A stretch of 64,000 nt of DNA from Cyprinodon diabolis (Eukaryota > Chordata > Actinopteri > Cyprinodontiformes > Cyprinodontidae). This document shows, one piece after another, positions 1 to 11,163 of the stretch. Where the stretch lies: positions 62,001 through 126,000 of the forward strand of contig JARPUW010000263.1 in assembly GCA_030533445.1 (NCBI GenBank), in the 5' to 3' direction. Below the pieces are notes generated by a model that had not been told where the DNA came from, did no database searches, and was given only the letters and a program-made list of their open reading frames with translations. The position numbers were made by a program, and so were the translations under genes. Numbering within the stretch: the stretch's first letter is position 1; each line of letters opens with the position of its first letter.

Positions 1-93
1 TGATCTTTTCTGGCAATCATCTAGAGCTGAAAACTAACAATATAAAGTATATTCGAGCAGATGTTTTTGGTTCCAAGCTTCAAATCAGAAGTT

Positions 94-140
94 GAGGCCA
101 AAACGCTCTTTTCACAGTGAGATAATGCCATTTTGGCCTC
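94..140. repeat. Inverted repeat (dyad) present in each monomer, first copy
   Basis: GAGGCCAAAA at 94-103 is the exact reverse complement of TTTTGGCCTC at 131-140, with a 27-base spacer. The dyad centre falls at 117. A second, odd-length palindrome, TCACAGTGA at 112-120, is centred at 116, so the two are almost concentric. The pair recurs in nearly all monomers. Known departures are type F (first arm base G to C), beta-type B (GACGCC instead of GAGGCC), type K (TCAAAGTGA in the inner palindrome) and single monomers such as 16122-16298 (GGCGCC). The dyad could extrude as a hairpin or cruciform or bind a dimeric protein; neither is shown by sequence alone. Confidence 0.9.
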
Positions 141-3100
141 TGGAGTTGTAACAGACAAACCATTAATGATACAGCCATGATCTTTTCTGGCAATCATCTA
201 GAGCTGAAAACTAACAATATTAAGTAGATTTGAGCAGATGTTTTTGGTTTCAAGCTTCAAATAAGAAGGTTGAGGCCAAAACGCTCATTTCACAGTGAGA
301 TAATGCCATTTTGGCCTCTGGAGTTGTAACAGACAAACCATTAATGATACAGCCATGATCTTTTCTGGCAATCATCTAGAGCTGAAAACTAACAATATAA
401 AGTAGATTTGAGCAGATGTTTTTGGTTCCAAGCTTCAAATCAGAAGTGGAGGCCAAAACGCTCTTTTCACAGTGAGATAATGCCATTTTGGCCTCTGGAG
501 TTGTAACAGACAAACCATTAATGATACAGCCATGATCTTTTCAGGCAATCATCTAGAGCTGAAAACTAACAATATAAAGTAGATTTGAGCAGATATTTTT
601 GGTTCCAAGCTTCAAATCAGAAGTTGAGGCCAAAACGCTTTTTTCACAGTGAGATAATGCCATTTTGGCCTCTGGAGTTGTAACAGACAAACCATTAATG
701 ATACAGGCATGATCTTTTCAGGCAATCATCTAGAGCTGAAAACTAAAAATATAAAGTAGATTTGAGCAGATGTTTTTGGTTCCAAGCTTCAAATCAGAAG
801 TTGAGGCCAAAACGCTCTTTTCACAGTGAGATAATGCCATTTTGGCCTCTGGAGTTGTAACAGACAAACCATTAATGATACAGCCATGATCTTTTCAGGC
901 AATCATCTAGAGCTGAAAACTAACAATATAAAGTAGATTTGAGCAGATGTTTTTGGTTCCAAGCTTCAAATCAGAAGTTGAGGCCAAAACGCTCTTTTCA
1001 CAGTGAGATAATGCCATTTTGGCCTCTGGAGTTGTAACAGACAAACCATTAATGATACAGCCATGATCTTTTCAGGCAATAATCTAGAGCTGAAAACTAA
1101 CAATATAAAGTAGATTTGAGCAGATGTTTTTGGTTCCAAGCTTCAAATCAGAAGTTGAGGCCAAAACGCTCTTTTCACAGTGAGATAATGCCATTTTGGC
1201 CTCTGGAGTTGTTACAGACAAAACATTAATGATACAGCCATGATCTTTTCAGGCAATCATCTAGAGCTGAAAACTAAAAATATAAAGTAGATTTGAGCAG
1301 ATGTTTTTGGTTCCAAGCTTCAAATCGGAAGTTGAGGCCAAAACGCTCTTTTCACAGTGAGATAATGCCATTTTGGCCTCTGGAGTTGTAACAGACAAAC
1401 CATTAATGATACAGCCATGATCTTTTCAGGCAATCATCTAGAGCTGAAAACTAACAATATAAAGTAGATTTGAGCAGATGTTTTTGGTTCCAAGCTTCAA
1501 ATCAGAAGTTGAGGCCAAAACGCTCTTTTCACAGTGAGATAATGCCATTTTGGCCTCTGGAGTTGTAACAGACAAACCATTAATGATACAGCCATGATCT
1601 TTTCAGGCAATCATCTAGAGCTGAAAACTAACAATATAAAGTAGATTTGAGCAGATATTTTTGGTTCCAAGCTTCAAATCAGAAGTTGAGGCCAAAACGC
1701 TCTTTTCACAGTGAGATAATGCCATTTTGGCCTCTGGAGTTGTTACAGACAAAACATTAATGATACAGCCATGATCTTTTCAGGCAATCATCTAGAGCTG
1801 AAAACTAAAAATATAAAGTAGATTTGAGCAGATGTTTTTGGTTCCAAGCTTCAAATCGGAAGTTGAGGCCAAAACGCTCTTTTCACAGTGAGATAACGCC
1901 ATTTTGGCCTCTGGAGTTGTAACAGACAAACCATTAATGATACAGCCATGATCTTTTCAGGCAATCATCTAGAGCTGAAAACTAACAATATAAAGTAGAT
2001 TTGAGCAGATGTTTTTGGTTCCAAGCTTCAAATCAGAAGTTGAGGCCAAAACGCTCATTTCACAGTGAGATAATGCCATTTTGGCCTCTGGAGTTGTAAC
2101 AGACAAACCATTAATGATACAGCCATGATCTTTTCTGGCAACCATCTAGAGCTGAAAACTAACAATATAAAGTAGATTTGAGCAGATGTTTTTGGTTCCA
2201 AGCTTCAAATCAGAAGTTGAGGCCAAAACGCTCTTTTCACAGTGAGATAATGCCATTTTGGCCTCTGGAGTTGTAACAGACAAACCATTAATGATACAGC
2301 CATGATCTTTTCTGGCAATAATCTAGAGCTGAAAACTAACAATATTAAGTAGATTTGAGCAGATGTTTTTGGTTTCAAGCTTCATATCAGAAGGTTGAGG
2401 CCAAAACGCTCATTTCACAGTGAGATAATGCCATTTTGGCCTCTGGAGTTGTAACAGACAAACCATTAATGATACAGCCATGATCTTTTCTGGCAATCAT
2501 CTAGAGCTGAAAACTAACAATATAAAGTAGATTTGAGCAGATGTTTTTGGTTCCAAGCTTCAAATCAGAAGTGGAGGCCAAAACGCTCTTTTCACAGTGA
2601 GATAATGCCATTTTGGCTTCTGGAGTTGTAACAGACAAACCATTAATGATACAGCCATGATCTTTTCAGGCAATCATCTAGAGCTGAAAACTAACAATAT
2701 AAAGTAGATTTGAGCAGATATTTTTGGTTCCAAGCTTCAAATCAGAAGTTGAGGCCAAAACGCTTTTTTCACAGTGAGATAATGCCATTTTGGCCTCTGG
2801 AGTTGTAACAGACAAACCATTAATGATACAGCCATGATCTTTTCAGGCAATCATCTAGAGCTGAAAACTAAAAATATAAAGTAGATTTGAGCAGATGTTT
2901 TTGGTTCCAAGCTTCAAATCAGAAGTTGAGGCCAAAACGCTCTTTTCACAGTGAGATAATGCCATTTTGGCCTCTGGAGTTGTAACAGACAAACCATTAA
3001 TGATACAGCCATGATCTTTTCTGGCAATCATCTAGAGCTGAAAACTAACAATATAAAGTAGATTTGAGCAGATGTTTTTGGTTCCAAGCTTCAAATCAGA

Positions 3101-4784
3101 AGGTTGAGGCCAAAACGCTCTTTTCACAGTGAGATAATGCCATTTTGGCCTCTGGAGTTGTAACAGACAAACCATTAATGATACAGCCATGATCTTTTCT
3201 GGCAATCATCTAGAGCTGAAAACTAACAATATAAAGTATATTTGAGCAGATGTTTTTGGTTCCAAGCTTCAAATCAGAAGTTGAGGCCAAAACGCTCATT
3301 TCACAGTGAGATAATGCCATTTTGGCCTCTGGAGTTGTAACAGACAAACCATTAATGATACAGCCATGATCTTTTCTGGCAATCATCTAGAGCTGAAAAC
3401 TAACAATATAAAGTAGATTTGAGCAGATGTTTTTGGTTCCAAGCTTCAAATCAGAAGTTGAGGCCAAAACGCTCTTTTCACAGTGAGATAATGCCATTTT
3501 GGCCTCTGGAGTTGTAACAGACAAACCATTAATGATACAGCCATGATCTTTTCTGGCAATCATCTAGAGCTGAAAACTAACAATATTAAGTAGATTTGAG
3601 CAGATGTTTTTGGTTTCAAGTTTCAAATCAGAAGGTTGAGGCCAAAACGCTCATTTCACAGTGAGATAATGCCATTTTGGCCTCTGGAGTTGTAACAGAC
3701 AAACCATTAATGATACAGCCATGATCTTTTCTGGCAATCATCTAGAGCTGAAAACTAACAATATAAAGTAGATTTGAGCAGATGTTTTTGGTTCCAAGCT
3801 TCAAATCAGAAGTTGAGGCCAAAACGCTCTTTTCACAGTGAGATAATGCCATTTTGGCCTCTGGAGTTGTAACAGACAAACCATTAATGATACAGGCATG
3901 ATCTTTTCAGGCAATCATCTAGAGCTGAAAACTAAAAATATAAAGTAGATTTGAGCAGATGTTTTTGGTTCCAAGCTTCAAATCAGAAGTTGAGGCCAAA
4001 ACGCTCTTTTCACAGTGAGATAATGCCATTTTGGCCTCTGGAGTTGTAACAGACAAACCATTAATGATACAGCCATGATCTTTTCTGGCAATCATCTAGA
4101 GCTGAAAACTAACAATATAAAGTAGATTTGAGCAGATGTTTTTGGTTCCAAGCTTTAAATCAGAAGTTGAGGCCAAAACGCTCATTTCACAGTGAGATAA
4201 TGCCATTTTGGCCTCTGGAGTTGTAACAGACAAACCATTAATGATACAGCCATGATCTTTTCTGGCAATCATCTAGAGCTGAAAACTAACAATATAAAGT
4301 AGATTTGAGCAGATGTTTTTGGTTCCAAGCTTCAAATCAGAAGGTTGAGGCCAAAACGCTATTTTCACAGTGAGATAATGCCATTTTGGCCTCTGGAGTT
4401 GTAACAGACAAACCATTAATGATACAGCCATGATCTTTTCTGGCAATCATCTAGAGCTGAAAACTAACAATATAAAGTATATTTGAGCAGATGTTTTTGG
4501 TTCCAAGCTTCAAATCAGAAGTTGAGGCCAAAACGCTCATTTCACAGTGAGATAATGCCATTTTGGCCTCTGGAGTTGTAACAGACAAACCATTAATGAT
4601 ACAGCCATGATCTTTTCTGGCAATCATCTAGAGCTGAAAACTAACAATATAAAGTAGATTTGAGCAGATGTTTTTGGTTCCAAGCTTCAAATCAGAAGTT
4701 GAGGCCAAAACGCTCTTTTCACAGTGAGATAATGCCATTTTGGCCTCTGGAGTTGTAACAGACAAACCATTAATGATACAGCCA

Positions 4785-4961
4785 TGATCTTTTCTGGCAA
4801 TCATCTAGAGCTGAAAACTAACAATATAAAGTAGATTTGAGCAGATGTTTTTGGTTCCAAGCTTCAAATCAGAAGTTGAGGCCAAAACGCTCTTTTCACA
4901 GTGAGATAATGCCATTTTGGCCTCTGGAGTTGTAACAGACAAACCATTAATGATACAGCCA
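4785..4961. repeat. Reference 177-bp monomer (type E, consensus-like)
   Basis: This monomer carries the majority base at all the diagnostic positions I used. Map in monomer coordinates: TCTGGCAATCAT start region at 9-20; XbaI site TCTAGA at 20-25; TATAAAG at 41-47; T-tract at 64-68; HindIII site AAGCTT at 75-80; left dyad arm GAGGCCAAAA at 94-103; the single CpG at 104-105; palindrome TCACAGTGA at 112-120; right arm TTTTGGCCTC at 131-140; AT-rich tail at 160-170. Variable positions that define types cluster at 11 (CTGG/CAGG), 37 (AACAAT/AAAAAT), 49-53, 63-73, 86-95, 107-109, 115 and 124. Type E recurs throughout the window, most often after D or J. Confidence 0.95.
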
Positions 4962-5316
4962 TGATCTTTTCTGGCAATCATCTAGAGCTGAAAACTAACA
5001 ATATAAAGTAGATTTGAGCAGATGTTTTTGGTTCCAAGCTTCAAATCAGAAGTTGAGGCCAAAACGCTCTTTTCACAGTGAGATAATGCCATTTTGGCCT
5101 CTGGAGTTGTAACAGACAAACCATTAATGATACAGCCATGATCTTTTCTGGCAATCATCTAGAGCTGAAAACTAACAATATAAAGTAGATTTGAGCAGAT
5201 GTTTTTGGTTCCAAGCTTCAAATCAGAAGGTTGAGGCCAAAACGCTCTTTTCACAGTGAGATAATGCCATTTTGGCCTCTGGAGTTGTAACAGACAAACC
5301 ATTAATGATACAGCCA

Positions 5317-8300
5317 TGATCTTTTCTGGCAATCATCTAGAGCTGAAAACTAACAATATAAAGTATATTCGAGCAGATGTTTTTGGTTCCAAGCTTCAAA
5401 TCAGAAGTTGAGGCCAAAACGCTCTTTTCACAGTGAGATAATGCCATTTTGGCCTCTGGAGTTGTAACAGACAAACCATTAATGATACAGCCATGATCTT
5501 TTCTGGCAATCATCTAGAGCTGAAAACTAACAATATTAAGTAGATTTGAGCAGATGTTTTTGGTTTCAAGCTTCAAATAAGAAGGTTGAGGCCAAAACGC
5601 TCATTTCACAGTGAGATAATGCCATTTTGGCCTCTGGAGTTGTAACAGACAAACCATTAATGATACAGCCATGATCTTTTCTGGCAATCATCTAGAGCTG
5701 AAAACTAACAATATAAAGTAGATTTGAGCAGATGTTTTTGGTTCCAAGCTTCAAATCAGAAGTGGAGGCCAAAACGCTCTTTTCACAGTGAGATAATGCC
5801 ATTTTGGCCTCTGGAGTTGTAACAGACAAACCATTAATGATACAGCCATGATCTTTTCAGGCAATCATCTAGAGCTGAAAACTAACAATATAAAGTAGAT
5901 TTGAGCAGATATTTTTGGTTCCAAGCTTCAAATCAGAAGTTGAGGCCAAAACGCTTTTTTCACAGTGAGATAATGCCATTTTGGCCTCTGGAGTTGTAAC
6001 AGACAAACCATTAATGATACAGGCATGATCTTTTCAGGCAATCATCTAGAGCTGAAAACTAAAAATATAAAGTAGATTTGAGCAGATGTTTTTGGTTCCA
6101 AGCTTCAAATCAGAAGTTGAGGCCAAAACGCTCTTTTCACAGTGAGATAATGCCATTTTGGCCTCTGGAGTTGTAACAGACAAACCATTAATGATACAGC
6201 CATGATCTTTTCAGGCAATCATCTAGAGCTGAAAACTAACAATATAAAGTAGATTTGAGCAGATGTTTTTGGTTCCAAGCTTCAAATCAGAAGTTGAGGC
6301 CAAAACGCTCTTTTCACAGTGAGATAATGCCATTTTGGCCTCTGGAGTTGTAACAGACAAACCATTAATGATACAGCCATGATCTTTTCAGGCAATAATC
6401 TAGAGCTGAAAACTAACAATATAAAGTAGATTTGAGCAGATGTTTTTGGTTCCAAGCTTCAAATCAGAAGTTGAGGCCAAAACGCTCTTTTCACAGTGAG
6501 ATAATGCCATTTTGGCCTCTGGAGTTGTAACAGACAAACCATTAATGATACAGCCATGATCTTTTCTGGCAATCATCTAGAGCTGAAAACTAACAATATA
6601 AAGTAGATTTGAGCAGATGTTTTTGGTTCCAAGCTTCAAATCAGAAGTTGAGGCCAAAACGCTCTTTTCACAGTGAGATAATGCCATTTTGGCCTCTGGA
6701 GTTGTAACAGACAAACCATTAATGATACAGCCATGATCTTTTCAGGCAATCATCTAGAGCTGAAAACTAACAATATAAAGTAGATTTGAGCAGATGTTTT
6801 TGGTTCCAAGCTTAAAATCAGAAGTTGAGGCCAAAACGCTCTTTTCACAGTGAGATAATGCCATTTTGGCCTCTGGAGTTGTAACAGACAAACCATTAAT
6901 GATACAGCCATGATCTTTTCAGGCAATCATCTAGAGCTGAAAACTAACAATATAAAGTAGATTTGAGCAGATATTTTTGGTTCCAAGCTTCAAATCAGAA
7001 GTTGAGGCCAAAACGCTCTTTTCACAGTGAGATAATGCCATTTTGGCCTCTGGAGTTGTAACAGACAAACCATTAATGATACAGCCATGATCTTTTCAGG
7101 CAATCATCTAGAGCTGAAAACTAACAATATAAAGTAGATTTGAGCAGATATTTTTGGTTCCAAGCTTCAAATCAGAAGTTGAGGCCAAAACGCTCTTTTC
7201 ACAGTGAGATAATGCCATTTTGGCCTCTGGAGTTGTTACAGACAAAACATTAATGATACAGCCATGATCTTTTCAGGCAATCATCTAGAGCTGAAAACTA
7301 AAAATATAAAGTAGATTTGAGCAGATGTTTTTGGTTCCAAGCTTCAAATCGGAAGTTGAGGCCAAAACGCTCTTTTCACAGTGAGATAATGCCATTTTGG
7401 CCTCTGGAGTTGTAACAGACAAACCATTAATGATACAGCCATGATCTTTTCAGGCAATCATCTAGAGCTGAAAACTAACAATAGAAAGTAGATTTGAGCA
7501 GATGTTTTTGGTTCCAAGCTTCAAATCAGAAGTTGAGGCCAAAACGCTCTTTTCACAGTGAGATAATGCCATTTTGGCCTCTGGAGTTGTAACAGACAAA
7601 CCATTAATGATACAGCCATGATCTTTTCAGGCAATCATCTAGAGCTGAAAACTAACAATATAAAGTAGATTTGAGCAGATATTTTTGGTTCCAAGCTTCA
7701 AATCAGAAGTTGAGGCCAAAACGCTCTTTTCACAGTGAGATAATGCCATTTTGGCCTCTGGAGTTGTTACAGACAAAACATTAATGATACAGCCATGATC
7801 TTTTCAGGCAATCATCTAGAGCTGAAAACTAAAAATATAAAGTAGATTTGAGCAGATGTTTTTGGTTCCAAGCTTCAAATCGGAAGTTGAGGCCAAAACG
7901 CTCTTTTCACAGTGAGATAATGCCATTTTGGCCTCTGGAGTTGTAACAGACAAACCATTAATGATACAGCCATGATCTTTTCAGGCAATCATCTAGAGCT
8001 GAAAACTAACAATATAAAGTAGATTTGAGCAGATGTTTTTGGTTCCAAGCTTCAAATCAGAAGTTGAGGCCAAAACGCTCTTTTCACAGTGAGATAATGC
8101 CATTTTGGCCTCTGGAGTTGTAACAGACAAACCATTAATGATACAGCCATGATCTTTTCAGGCAATCATCTAGAGCTGAAAACTAACAATATAAAGTAGA
8201 TTTGAGCAGATGTTTTTGGTTCCAAGCTTCAAATCAGAAGTTGAGGCCAAAACGCTCATTTCACAGTGAGATAATGCCATTTTGGCCTCTGGAGTTGTAA

Positions 8301-10099
8301 CAGACAAACCATTAATGATACAGCCATGATCTTTTCTGGCAATCATCTAGAGCTGAAAACTAACAATATAAAGTAGATTTGAGCAGATGTTTTTGGTTCC
8401 AAGCTTCAAATCAGAAGTTGAGGCCAAAACGCTCTTTTCACAGTGAGATAATGCCATTTTGGCCTCTGGAGTTGTAACAGACAAACCATTAATGATACAG
8501 CCATGATCTTTTCTGGCAATAATCTAGAGCTGAAAACTAACAATATTAAGTAGATTTGAGCAGATGTTTTTGGTTTCAAGCTTCATATCAGAAGGTTGAG
8601 GCCAAAACGCTCATTTCACAGTGAGATAATGCCATTTTGGCCTCTGGAGTTGTAACAGACAAACCATTAATGATACAGCCATGATCTTTTCTGGCAATCA
8701 TCTAGAGCTGAAAACTAACAATATAAAGTAGATTTGAGCAGATGTTTTTGGTTCCAAGCTTCAAATCAGAAGTGGAGGCCAAAACGCTCTTTTCACAGTG
8801 AGATAATGCCATTTTGGCCTCTGGAGTTGTAACAGACAAACCATTAATGATACAGCCATGATCTTTTCAGGCAATCATCTAGAGCTGAAAACTAACAATA
8901 TAAAGTAGATTTGAGCAGATATTTTTGGTTCCAAGCTTCAAATCAGAAGTTGAGGCCAAAACGCTTTTTTCACAGTGAGATAATGCCATTTTGGCCTCTG
9001 GAGTTGTAACAGACAAACCATTAATGATACAGCCATGATCTTTTCAGGCAATCATCTAGAGCTGAAAACTAAAAATATAAAGTAGATTTGAGCAGATGTT
9101 TTTGGTTCCAAGCTTCAAATCAGAAGTTGAGGCCAAAACGCTCTTTTCACAGTGAGATAATGCCATTTTGGCCTCTGGAGTTGTAACAGACAAACCATTA
9201 ATGATACAGCCATGATCTTTTCTGGCAATCATCTAGAGCTGAAAACTAACAATATAAAGTAGATTTGAGCAGATGTTTTTGGTTCCAAGCTTCAAATCAG
9301 AAGGTTGAGGCCAAAACGCTCTTTTCACAGTGAGATAATGCCATTTTGGCCTCTGGAGTTGTAACAGACAAACCATTAATGATACAGCCATGATCTTTTC
9401 TGGCAATCATCTAGAGCTGAAAACTAACAATATAAAGTATATTTGAGCAGATGTTTTTGGTTCCAAGCTTCAAATCAGAAGTTGAGGCCAAAACGCTCAT
9501 TTCACAGTGAGATAATGCCATTTTGGCCTCTGGAGTTGTAACAGACAAACCATTAATGATACAGCCATGATCTTTTCTGGCAATCATCTAGAGCTGAAAA
9601 CTAACAATATAAAGTAGATTTGAGCAGATGTTTTTGGTTCCAAGCTTCAAATCAGAAGTTGAGGCCAAAACGCTCTTTTCACAGTGAGATAATGCCATTT
9701 TGGCCTCTGGAGTTGTAACAGACAAACCATTAATGATACAGCCATGATCTTTTCTGGCAATCATCTAGAGCTGAAAACTAACAATATTAAGTAGATTTGA
9801 GCAGATGTTTTTGGTTTCAAGTTTCAAATCAGAAGGTTGAGGCCAAAACGCTCATTTCACAGTGAGATAATGCCATTTTGGCCTCTGGAGTTGTAACAGA
9901 CAAACCATTAATGATACAGCCATGATCTTTTCAGGCAATCATCTAGAGCTGAAAACTAAAAATATAAAGTAGATTTGAGCAGATGTTTTTGGTTCCAAGC
10001 TTCAAATCAGAAGTTGAGGCCAAAACGCTCTTTTCACAGTGAGATAATGCCATTTTGGCCTCTGGAGTTGTAACAGACAAACCATTAATGATACAGCCA
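5317..10099. repeat. Left macro-repeat, copy 2 (27 monomers)
   Basis: The first five monomers reproduce monomers 1-5 with the same private variants at an offset of 5,316 bp. After about 7.0 kb the matching offset becomes 6,201 bp: the A monomer with CAATAATC and TTCATATCAG at 8504 matches 2303, and the AAGTTTC-type A at 9745 matches 3544. The change equals five monomers (885 bp), so copy 2 gained, or copy 1 lost, five monomers between these anchors. The interior (6734-7972) holds three CAGG-type monomers with GATATTTTT and CTCTTTT (6911, 7088, 7619) and two with ATCGGAAG (7265, 7796). Confidence 0.85.
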
Positions 10100-11163
10100 T
10101 GATCTTTTCTGGCAATCATCTAGAGCTGAAAACTAACAATATAAAGTAGATTTGAGCAGATGTTTTTGGTTCCAAGCTTAAATCAGAAGGTTGAGGCCAA
10201 AACGCTCTTTTCACAGTGAGATAATGCCATTTTGGCCTCTGGAGTTGTAACAGACAAACCATTAATGATACAGTCATGATCTTTTCTGGCAATCATCTAG
10301 AGCTGAAAACTAACAATATAAAGTAGATTTGAGCAGATGTTTTTGGTTCCAAGCTTCAAATTTAGAAGTTGAGGCCAAAACGCTCTTTTCACAGTGAGAT
10401 AATGCCATTTTGGCCTCTGGAGTTGTAACAGACAAACCATTAATGATACAGCCATGATCTTTTCTGGCAATCATCTAGAGCTGAAAACTAACAATATTAA
10501 GTAGATTTGAGCAGATGTTTTTGGTTTCAAGCTTCAAATCAGAAGGTTGAGACCAAAACGCTCATTTCACAGTGAGATAATGCCATTTTGGCCTCTGGAG
10601 TTGTAACAGACAAACCATTAATGATACAGCCATGATCTTTTCTGGCAATCATCTAGAGCTGAAAACTAACAATATAAAGTAGATTTGAGCAGATGTTTTT
10701 GGTTCCAAGCTTCAAATCAGAAGTGGAGGCCAAAACGCTCTTTTCACAGTGAGATAATGCCATTTTGGCCTCTGGAGTTGTAACAGACAAACCATTAATG
10801 ATACAGCCATGATCTTTTCAGGCAATCATCTAGAGCTGAAAACTAACAATATAAAGTAGATTTGAGCAGATGTTTTTGGTTCCAAGCTTCAAATCAGAAG
10901 TTGAGGCCAAAACGCTTTTTTCACAGTGAGATAATGCGATTTTGGCCTCTGGAGTTGTAACAGACAAACCATTAATGATACAGCCATGATCTTTTCAGGC
11001 AATCATCTAGAGCTGAAAACTAAAAATATAAAGTAGATTTGAGCAGATGTTTTTGGTTCCAAGCTTCAAATCAGAAGTTGAGGCCAAAACGCTCTTTTCA
11101 CAGTGAGATAATGCCATTTTGGCCTCTGGAGTTGTAACAGACAAACCATTAATGATACAGCCA
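10100..11163. repeat. Mixed satellite segment with compensating indels
   Basis: Six monomers. The one at 10100 carries the +1 G (AAGGTTGAGG) but lacks one C (AAGCTTAAATC), so it returns to 177 bp. The next, at 10277, is 178 bp for a different reason: AAATTTAGAAG replaces AAATCAGAAG. They are followed by an A monomer with a private GAGACCAAAA (10455), B (10633), a C-like monomer with GATGTTTTT and ATGCGATT (10810), and D (10987). This junction-like stretch separates the left macro-repeat from the 2,656-bp unit. Confidence 0.8.

Larger units (their letters stand above)
1..5316. repeat. Left macro-repeat, copy 1 (30 monomers)
   Basis: Thirty monomers in the most diverse part of the window. Monomers 1-5 carry private variants (TATATTCGAGC at 50-60, AATAAGAAGG in the second monomer, ACAGGCATG before 710) that reappear together from 5317. 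Types A-B-C-D recur at 178-886 and 2303-3011. Rare variants include GTTGTTACAGACAAAACAT (monomers at 1064 and 1595), ATCGGAAG (1241, 1772), AAGTTTC in the A monomer at 3544 and CGCTATTTTC at 4253. The stretch 4076-5316 is a mixed run of N, E and +1 G monomers. I see no simple short HOR here. Confidence 0.85.

Noticed and set aside
1..177. 10-11 bp phasing of A/T tracts (around 7, 31, 45, 53, 66, 83, 101, 110, 132, 158)
   Set aside because: Some gaps are near multiples of 10.5 but several are not (13, 17, 24). Not convincing without an autocorrelation or nucleosome model.
80..178. 33-codon ATG frame on the minus strand, recurring in most 177-bp monomers
   Set aside because: It ends at TGA within the same monomer and is shifted in the 178-bp types. 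The array shows no codon-style pattern of change. Best explained by chance openness of a short repeated sequence.
22..178. Second inverted repeat ATGAT/ATCAT at the monomer junction (177-181 and 193-197 of the first junction)
   Set aside because: Arms of only five AT-rich bases with an 11-base spacer, expected often by chance. Not listed as a feature.
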